Assembly: GCA_016297165.1 (NCBI GenBank)
Contig: JAEDHF010000121.1
Span: 1 to 5,555, forward strand
Direction: 5' to 3'
Length of the DNA: 5,555 nucleotides
From: Oscillospiraceae bacterium
GTDB lineage: Bacteria > Bacillota > Clostridia > Oscillospirales > Ruminococcaceae
Part shown: positions 1 through 4,198 of the stretch, one piece after another
How the letters are laid out: each line of letters begins with the position of its first letter
Numbering within the stretch: the stretch's first letter is position 1
The notes under the pieces: model-generated
The model's database searches: none
The model's input: the letters and a program-made list of their open reading frames with translations, nothing else
Told to the model about the DNA's origin: nothing
Translations under genes and position numbers: made by a program

Positions 1-1311
1 TTCGGCGGCAGCCTTAGCCTTCGCCGTCTTTTTGTTCTTTTCCGAGATTTCCTCAATCCACTTTTCGTCCGCCTTACGCTCCTCCTCCGTATAGACGTAG
101 CCGCTTACATATTTATCCGTATCGCTCCGGCTATAGATAATGCCCTCGGTGGGGAGCTGTTTATTTCTGAGCTTTCCTTCGAGAAATTCCTTAAAGAGCA
201 TATAAATAATGGCGAAAATCGGCACTGCAAGAAGCATACCTGCGAAGCCGAAAAGACCGCCGCCGATAATGATACCGATAAGTACCCATACCGAGGGAAC
301 GCCGATTCTGTCGCCCTGAATAAGAGGAACCATAACGTTTCCGTCGAACTGCTGGAGCACTACGAAGAAGACAGCCAGCCATACCGCCTTAAGAGGGTCA
401 ACGATAAGGGTTATAAAGCAGGCAGGTATTCCGCCCAGGAAGGGGCCGAAGAAGGGGATAACATTGGTGCAGGCGATAATTACCGCAATAAGAATCGGGT
501 AGGGCGTACCGATAAGAGTAGCTCCGATAAAGGTAGCGCAGCCTACGAAAAAGGCGTCGATAAGAATGCCCGTAATATAATGGCTGAAAATATTGTTGCA
601 GCGGTTGGAAACCGCAATAACCTTCTGCGCCGTATTGTTTTTAAAGAGGGCGAAAAGAAGCTTTTTAGCCTGCGACTTAAGCATAGATTTCGAGGAAATA
701 AGATATACTGCAATAATAAAGCCGATTATAAAATCCTTAAAACCGAGGATAAAGCTTAAGATACTGCTGCCTACCTTCGTACCGAAGTCGAGAATCTGCG
801 GAGAGAAATCCGCCCACATATTTGTAAGGAAAATCTCAATCTGGTTAATAGGATTTTCGAGGATTTCAACAATCTGTGGGAAATCCTTAAAGGTTTCCTT
901 AGCCCAGCCGAGAAAATCCGAGGTGTAGGAATCGAAGTTTGTGACAAGTCCCGAAATGCTGCTCACAAGCTGGGGCGCAATAAGCACCACAAGCCCCGTA
1001 AGAGCGGCAATAGCCAGCAAAAACACAATGAAAATCGAGAGATTCTTTATAACCTTGTGCATTTTCGGGGATTTCGCCGACTCGCCCCATTTCTTAAAGA
1101 CCTTGTATCTGAAGAAATCCACTCCCGGATTAAGGAGATAGGCGATAATAATGCCCCATATTATAGGAGCAACAGCGGAAACGACGAAATCCAGCAGCTC
1201 GGGTATCTCGGGAGAGGAATTTACCCAGAACAGGAGAATTCCGCTCACGACAATAACTGCGACAGCGTAAAAGGCGATTTGTGTATATTTGCGGTTGAAT
1301 CTGAACCTCAT
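1..1311 (-). CDS. AI-2E family transporter, C-terminus cut by window edge
   Basis: Reading the minus strand from ATG at 1311 gives 437 uninterrupted codons to the window edge with no stop, so the C-terminus is missing. The protein is a polytopic inner-membrane protein. Hydrophobic segments lie near residues 12-30, 44-60, 92-113, 184-206, 244-266, 270-300, 305-325 and 340-372, with a long soluble stretch at about 114-183. The segment IPFFGPFLGGIPA (285-297), followed by QQFDGNVMVPLIQG (320-333), is typical of the AI-2E/PerM family. Members have been linked to autoinducer-2 export, sodium/proton antiport or unknown substrates, so the substrate here is not assignable. A charged Lys/Glu/Ala-rich tail follows residue 380. 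The total of at least 437 residues is somewhat long for a family of about 350-400. AGGAGG at 1316-1321 lies 4 nt before the ATG and supports this start. No clear promoter is seen directly upstream, so read-through from the tRNA unit is possible. Confidence 0.93.
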   Translation of the reverse strand, partial: MRFRFNRKYTQIAFYAVAVIVVSGILLFWVNSSPEIPELLDFVVSAVAPIIWGIIIAYLLNPGVDFFRYKVFKKWGESAKSPKMHKVIKNLSIFIVFLLAIAALTGLVVLIAPQLVSSISGLVTNFDSYTSDFLGWAKETFKDFPQIVEILENPINQIEIFLTNMWADFSPQILDFGTKVGSSILSFILGFKDFIIGFIIAVYLISSKSMLKSQAKKLLFALFKNNTAQKVIAVSNRCNNIFSHYITGILIDAFFVGCATFIGATLIGTPYPILIAVIIACTNVIPFFGPFLGGIPACFITLIVDPLKAVWLAVFFVVLQQFDGNVMVPLIQGDRIGVPSVWVLIGIIIGGGLFGFAGMLLAVPIFAIIYMLFKEFLEGKLRNKQLPTEGIIYSRSDTDKYVSGYVYTEEERKADEKWIEEISEKNKKTAKAKAAAE

Positions 1312-1331
1312 AATACCTCCTAAAATGACGC

Positions 1332-1360
1332 GGGCGGACGGGCATTCCGCTCATCCGCCC
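1332..1360 (-). terminator. GC-rich hairpin between tRNA-Arg and the transporter gene, possible weak terminator or leader element
   Basis: The inverted repeat GGGCGGA/TCCGCCC (1332-1338 with 1354-1360) forms a perfect 7-bp stem around a 15-nt loop that can pair further inside. On the minus strand it is followed only by GCGTCATTTTA, a weak T tract, then directly by the transporter's AGGAGG. It could partially terminate the RNA/tRNA transcript or shape the transporter leader. On the plus strand no T run follows. The pairing is visible; the function is inference. Confidence 0.4.
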
Positions 1361-1433
1361 CTATCATCAGCGTTATCCTTTCAATTTCGTCTTTCTCTTG
1401 TTCTGTCGTTTTTCTGTCTGTAATTTGGGTTAT

Positions 1434-1508
1434 TGGCACCCCCTACCGGAATCGAACCGATAACTAACCCTTAGGAGGGGTTTGTTATATCCATTTAACT
1501 AAGGAGGC
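1434..1508 (-). tRNA. tRNA-Arg, anticodon CCU
   Basis: A complete 75-nt cloverleaf reads on the minus strand. The acceptor stem GCCTCCT pairs with AGGGGGT, including G·U at 1-72 and one internal U·G. T8 and A9 are followed by the D arm GTTA/TAAC around an 8-nt loop containing GG. The anticodon arm AACCC/GGGTT holds the loop CTCCTAA, giving anticodon CCU, which reads the AGG arginine codon. After a 4-nt variable region comes the T arm ATCGG/CCGGT with loop TTCGATT. Discriminator G is followed by a genome-encoded CCA (1436-1434). The gene lies at the 3' end of a probable longer transcript, so its 5' end would be freed by RNase P. AGG is used sparingly in the neighbouring coding regions, where AGA and CGN are more common. 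Confidence 0.95.
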
Positions 1509-1794
1509 AGTTTGTGGGTTTTTGCAGGGTCTTGTTCAGCCCGACGATAAGCAGCCATCTACGTCTGTCAATGGGTTATCGCTTTACATGGCGGCGTCGT
1601 GCCGCCCTCGGGCGATAACCTGCACAGCGTCCTGCTGTGCACGGTCGGCAGGCACAAAGCCTAGCCGTTACGCGGTTTCCTCGTATCTAACGACTTCTTG
1701 ACAGCCTTTTCGGGTTGACGATAAGCTGTTCTTCCGTAGAATAGCAGATTGACAGGCACCAAGCCCGGCAATTTTACTGACCTTGCCGAAATAC
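1509..1794 (-). ncRNA. Unidentified structured noncoding RNA upstream of tRNA-Arg
   Basis: No long reading frame explains this stretch, but the minus strand is rich in strong helices. These are: CGGCAA (1788-1783) with TTGCCG (1771-1766); GGCTTG (1765-1760) with CAAG-A-CC (1534-1528) as a closing helix; CTGTCAAT (1755-1748) with ATTGACAG (1572-1565), 8 bp long-range; GCTATTCT (1745-1738) with AGAACAGC (1732-1725), one mismatch; GTCGTTA (1694-1688) with TAACGGC (1670-1664); TGCACAGC (1641-1634) with GCTGTGCA (1628-1621); GGTTATCGC (1620-1612) with GCGATAACC (1582-1574), capped by GGCGGC/GCCGCC (1606-1601 with 1595-1590). CCGAC (1648-1644) could pair with GTCGG (1545-1541) as a pseudoknot. A good minus-strand promoter ends just upstream. 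I looked for the hallmarks of RNase P RNA, tmRNA, SRP RNA and common riboswitches and saw none; 6S or raiA-type RNA cannot be judged by eye. The ends are approximate. Confidence 0.6.
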
Positions 1795-1800
1795 TATATT

Positions 1801-1829
1801 ATTATACTACTTTCTGAAGAAAAAAACAA
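1801..1829 (-). promoter_or_regulatory. Sigma-A-type promoter for the ncRNA/tRNA-Arg transcript
   Basis: On the minus strand, -35 TTGTTT (1829-1824) and a perfect -10 TATAAT (1806-1801) are separated by 17 bp. Transcription would start near 1792-1795, right before the first hairpin of the structured RNA. Position and orientation are what assign the RNA to the minus strand. Confidence 0.7.
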
Positions 1830-1933
1830 GGGCTAATGTGAAATTTGTATGCATTATTCTTGAAAAATTGATTCATTTTCGGGAAAGATACTCGTTATAA
1901 TAGCTAAAAAACCGAAAAAATCCCCTTAAACCC

Positions 1934-1962
1934 TTGACAAAGGGCTGTTTTTGATGTATAAT
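1934..1962 (+). promoter_or_regulatory. Consensus sigma-A promoter of the rimP-nusA-infB operon
   Basis: A perfect TTGACA (1934-1939), 17-bp spacer and perfect TATAAT (1957-1962) make a strong housekeeping promoter. The start would be near 1969-1970, giving a leader of about 50-65 nt before rimP. It is divergent from the ncRNA/tRNA promoter; the -35 boxes are about 105 bp apart. High constitutive expression fits genes for ribosome assembly, NusA and IF2. Confidence 0.88.
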
Positions 1963-1982
1963 CGGTCTTGATAGTTAAGCTA

Positions 1983-2011
1983 AGAGACCGGGTTGACAAA
2001 ATCCGGTCTCT
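1983..2011 (+). promoter_or_regulatory. Leader hairpin just upstream of rimP
   Basis: AGAGACCGG (1983-1991) pairs perfectly with CCGGTCTCT (2003-2011), 9 bp plus a possible inner G·U, around an 11-nt loop. It occupies most of the short 5' leader and ends 7 nt before the first in-frame ATG (2019). The following GTTGTTT is too poor in T for a confident intrinsic terminator. It may protect the 5' end, attenuate transcription or affect initiation; no ligand-binding riboswitch core is visible. Confidence 0.6.
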
Positions 2012-2018
2012 GTTGTTT

Positions 2019-2510
2019 ATGAAAAGCGAAAGGATGATTCTTACGGCTGAAAAAAACTCGAAAATCGAAGAAAGAGCATGGGCGGCGGTAGCGCCCGTTG
2101 TTGAGGAGCGAGGCTTTAAGCTCTGGGACGTATGCTTCGAAAAGGAAGGCGCTATGTGGTACCTTCGTATCCTTCTCGATAAGGAGGGCGGAATGGATAG
2201 TGATGAATGCGGAGAAATATCCGAGCCCATAAACGCCATTATCGATAAGCAGGATTTTATCAAGAATATTGATATTTTAGAGGTAGGCTCCCCGGGACTT
2301 ACTAAAAAGATTCGAAAGCCCGAGCATTTCAGAGCCTGCATAAACGAAAGGATAAGAGTTACCCTTCGGGACGAAAAGGGAAAGGAAAACTCCGTTTACG
2401 GTATTCTCTCCGCCTACGACGAGGAAAAGTCGGAGATTACCCTGTCCGACGGGGAAGAAACGAAAACCCTTGCATTATCACAATGCGTTAAAATAAATTC
2501 AGACTTATAA
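2019..2510 (+). CDS. rimP: Ribosome maturation factor RimP
   Basis: RimP binds the small subunit and is needed for 30S maturation in the cytoplasm. Numbering from ATG 2019 gives 163 residues, normal for the family (about 150-165). The N-terminal domain spans about 16-97, with the typical opening IEERAWAAVAPVVEERGFKLWDV (split here only for description, residues 16-38), the strand MWYLRILLDKEGG (46-58) and the signature LEVGSPGL (87-94). The C-terminal Sm-like barrel covers about 98-163. The start is uncertain. ATG 2019 has no Shine-Dalgarno sequence and follows the leader hairpin, while ATG 2034 (158 residues) has AAAGG directly against it, too close for normal spacing. An in-frame TTG at 1968 lies at or before the predicted transcription start and is unlikely. 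First gene of the operon; 34 nt precede nusA with no terminator. Confidence 0.93.
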   Translation: MKSERMILTAEKNSKIEERAWAAVAPVVEERGFKLWDVCFEKEGAMWYLRILLDKEGGMDSDECGEISEPINAIIDKQDFIKNIDILEVGSPGLTKKIRKPEHFRACINERIRVTLRDEKGKENSVYGILSAYDEEKSEITLSDGEETKTLALSQCVKINSDL

Positions 2511-2527
2511 ACACCCAACCATACTTA

Positions 2528-2533
2528 AGGAGG
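2528..2533 (+). promoter_or_regulatory. Ribosome binding site of nusA, long spacing
   Basis: A perfect AGGAGG sits 11 nt before ATG 2545, toward the long end of usual spacing. No closer in-frame start exists between it and 2545, so the nusA start is well fixed. Confidence 0.8.
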
Positions 2534-2544
2534 ACACAGGAAAA

Positions 2545-3606
2545 ATGGCTAAATCAAACACAACAGAGCTTTTCGAGGCGCTCACCTTACTTGCCAAGGA
2601 AAAGGGAGTTGACGCGGACATCCTTATCGAAAAGATACAGACTGCGCTCGTTATAGCGATTAAGAAGGATTACCCCAGAAGCGAGAACACAAAGTTCGAT
2701 ATAGATATCGCTAAGGGCAAGTTCGACGTAGCTATCTTAAAGAACGTAGTTGAAACGGTAGAGGACGAAGCGAACGAAATAACCCTCGAGGAAGCGAGAA
2801 ACCACAGTAAGCGCTACAATATCGGCGATGTATGCGCAATAAAGCTTGATACCAAGCATTTCGGAAGAATCGCCGCACAGACCGCAAAGCAGGTTATAAA
2901 GCAGGGTATCAAGGAGGTTGAGAGAAGCCAGCTTGTCGAACAGTGGGGCGACCTTCAGAACGAGGCGCTTACCGCAGAGGTAAAGAAGGTTGAAACCGCA
3001 AGCGGAAATGCTCTCGTAAGCGTTAACGGTAACGAGGTTATGCTCTTTAAGAACGACCAGATACCCGGCGAGGTACTTACCGAGGGAGATATGGTAAAGG
3101 TTTTCGTTTCGGGCGTATCCGCCAATGACAGAAGACCCACCCTCCGTATTTCGAGAACACACCGTGACCTTATAAAGAGACTTTTTGAGCTCGAGGTTCC
3201 CGAAATAAGCGACGGAACGGTAGAAATAAAGTCCATAAGCCGTGAGGCAGGCTCAAGAAGCAAAATCGCCGTAATGAGCAACAACGAAAACGTTGACGCC
3301 TTAGGCGCTTGTATCGGCCCCCAGAGAAGCAGAATTTCGAAAATCTGTGAAGAGCTTAAGGGCGAAAAGATTGACGTAGTAAAATACAGCGACGATCCCG
3401 CTGAATTCATAGCTCAGGCGTTAAAGCCTGCCGCAGTAATAAGCGTGGACATTCCCGACCCCGAGGTTAAGGCTTGTTCCGTAGTAGTTCCCGATAACCA
3501 GCTTTCTCTTGCAATCGGCAACAAGGGTCAGAACGCTAAGCTTGCTGCCCGTCTTACAGGCTTTAAAATCGACATAAAGCCCGAAAGCGGATTTTTCGAG
3601 GGATAA
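2545..3606 (+). CDS. nusA: Transcription termination/antitermination factor NusA
   Basis: NusA binds RNA polymerase and nascent RNA and influences pausing, intrinsic termination and rRNA antitermination. The 353 residues match the short Firmicutes form and lack the C-terminal acidic repeats of E. coli NusA. Order: N-terminal polymerase-binding domain (about 1-128, with the conserved HFGRIAAQTAKQVIKQGIKE at 105-124), S1 domain (about 134-205, ending RPTLRISRTH), KH1 (about 226-285) and KH2 (about 295-347). KH2 has an intact GxxG loop, AIGNKGQNAKLAARLTG (323-339). KH1 reads GACIGPQRSRISKI (254-267): the expected second glycine of GxxG is arginine. The reading frame ends in two tandem TAA codons (3604-3609), followed at once by the next gene. 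Identity is certain; the functional meaning of the KH1 change is not known. Confidence 0.97.
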   Translation: MAKSNTTELFEALTLLAKEKGVDADILIEKIQTALVIAIKKDYPRSENTKFDIDIAKGKFDVAILKNVVETVEDEANEITLEEARNHSKRYNIGDVCAIKLDTKHFGRIAAQTAKQVIKQGIKEVERSQLVEQWGDLQNEALTAEVKKVETASGNALVSVNGNEVMLFKNDQIPGEVLTEGDMVKVFVSGVSANDRRPTLRISRTHRDLIKRLFELEVPEISDGTVEIKSISREAGSRSKIAVMSNNENVDALGACIGPQRSRISKICEELKGEKIDVVKYSDDPAEFIAQALKPAAVISVDIPDPEVKACSVVVPDNQLSLAIGNKGQNAKLAARLTGFKIDIKPESGFFEG

Positions 3607-3609
3607 TAA

Positions 3610-3879
3610 ATGGGAACAAATATTCCGCTGAGAAAATGCCTCGGCTGTGAAGAAATGCTGGGGAAAAAGGGACTTTTAAGAGTTGTAAGAAGTAAGGACG
3701 GAGAAATTTCCATAGACCCTACCGGAAAGAAATCCGGCCGCGGCGCATATATATGCCGGGATATGGAATGCTTCGAAGCCGCTAAGAAAAAGCATAGCCT
3801 TGAACGCTCATTAAAATGTGAGATTTCTTCGGAAATCTACGATAGGCTAAGGCAGGAAATCGAGGCGCTCCATGAATAA
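3610..3879 (+). CDS. rnpM: RNase P modulator RnpM (YlxR family)
   Basis: A small basic cytoplasmic RNA-binding protein of the YlxR/DUF448 family, 89 residues, the usual length. Visible hallmarks are RKCLGC (8-13), LLRVVR (22-27) and DPTGKKSGRGAYIC (36-49), then a Cys/Lys-rich segment CFEAAKKKHSLERSL (54-68). In Bacillus subtilis the YlxR protein binds RNase P RNA and lowers its activity, hence the name RnpM; extending that role here is inference from family and position. GAGGGA (3598-3603), inside the end of nusA, lies 6 nt before the ATG. The start follows nusA by only 3 nt and the end overlaps ylxQ by 8 nt, so translational coupling in both directions is likely. Confidence 0.95.
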   Translation: MGTNIPLRKCLGCEEMLGKKGLLRVVRSKDGEISIDPTGKKSGRGAYICRDMECFEAAKKKHSLERSLKCEISSEIYDRLRQEIEALHE

Positions 3880-4180
3880 TATACTCGGAACTCTCGGCTT
3901 ATGCAGGAGAGCGGGGAAAGTAATTTTCGGCTTCGACGCCGTTATCGACGAGCTTAAAAGCCCGAAGGGAAAGGCTTACGGAGTAGTAATGGCGGCGGAC
4001 CTCTCGGAGAAAACAAAAAAGGAAGTTTTGTTTTACTGCGGAAAGTATAATAAGCCTGCCGTAACCGTAAATGCGACCCTTGACGAAATAGGCGGCGTTA
4101 TGGGAAAACGCACAGGCGTTATCGCTATTCTCGATAAAGGACTCTTTAATTCAATAACAAAACCTAATGACCAAACCTAA
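3872..4180 (+). CDS. ylxQ: YlxQ, L7Ae/L30e-family RNA-binding protein
   Basis: A 102-residue member of the L7Ae/L30e/S12e/Gadd45 fold, which recognises kink-turn RNAs; the bacterial YlxQ proteins have no firmly established cellular role. Family features include the opening ILGTLGLCRRAGKVIFG (4-20), the hydrophobic strand AYGVVMAADLSEKTKKEV (35-52), the segment KYNKPAVTV (58-66) and the final strand RTGVIAILDKGLF (80-92). The start ATG 3872 overlaps the last 8 nt of rnpM and has GAGG (3862-3865) 6 nt upstream. Its location between rnpM and infB is the standard Firmicutes arrangement and suggests a role linked to translation or RNA folding. Confidence 0.93.
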   Translation: MNNILGTLGLCRRAGKVIFGFDAVIDELKSPKGKAYGVVMAADLSEKTKKEVLFYCGKYNKPAVTVNATLDEIGGVMGKRTGVIAILDKGLFNSITKPNDQT

Positions 4181-4198
4181 ATAATTGGGGGATATCGA

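Noticed and set aside
593..1323. Plus-strand open frames (593-928, 941-1141, 1057-1323) and minus-strand 191-382, 899-1090 and 1130-1354
   Set aside because: All lie antisense or out of frame within the continuous 437-codon AI-2E transporter frame, show no family features and have no matching ribosome binding sites.
1664..1694. RNase P RNA, suggested by GAGGAAA at 1682-1676 (minus strand)
   Set aside because: The conserved GAGGAAAGTCC does not continue, and the matching 3' ACAGAA-type core motif is absent.
1434..1794. tmRNA (ssrA) for the whole minus-strand RNA, using the tRNA as its 3' domain
   Set aside because: The 3' part is a complete canonical tRNA with D and anticodon arms and its own acceptor 5' strand; no tag reading frame ending in Ala-Ala-stop or tmRNA 5' sequence is visible.
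1896..1901. Second plus-strand TATAAT upstream of the main operon promoter
   Set aside because: No -35 box lies at 16-18 bp; the nearest TTGATT (1868-1873) gives a 22-bp spacer. The consensus promoter at 1934-1962 suffices.
1968..2018. TTG at 1968 as the rimP start
   Set aside because: It falls at or just before the predicted transcription start (1969-1970) and would translate through the leader hairpin into residues not typical of RimP.
1992..2018. Intrinsic terminator formed by the rimP leader hairpin
   Set aside because: The downstream GTTGTTTATG has too few consecutive T residues; kept only as a leader hairpin.
1904..2341. Minus-strand 145-residue open frame opposite rimP
   Set aside because: It is antisense to a well-supported rimP, crosses the operon promoter, and its Ser/Ile/Leu-rich product resembles a shadow translation.
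2737..3410. Minus-strand open frames of 141 and 151 residues opposite nusA
   Set aside because: Antisense to nusA, whose frame encodes all expected domains; they reflect codon bias of the sense gene.
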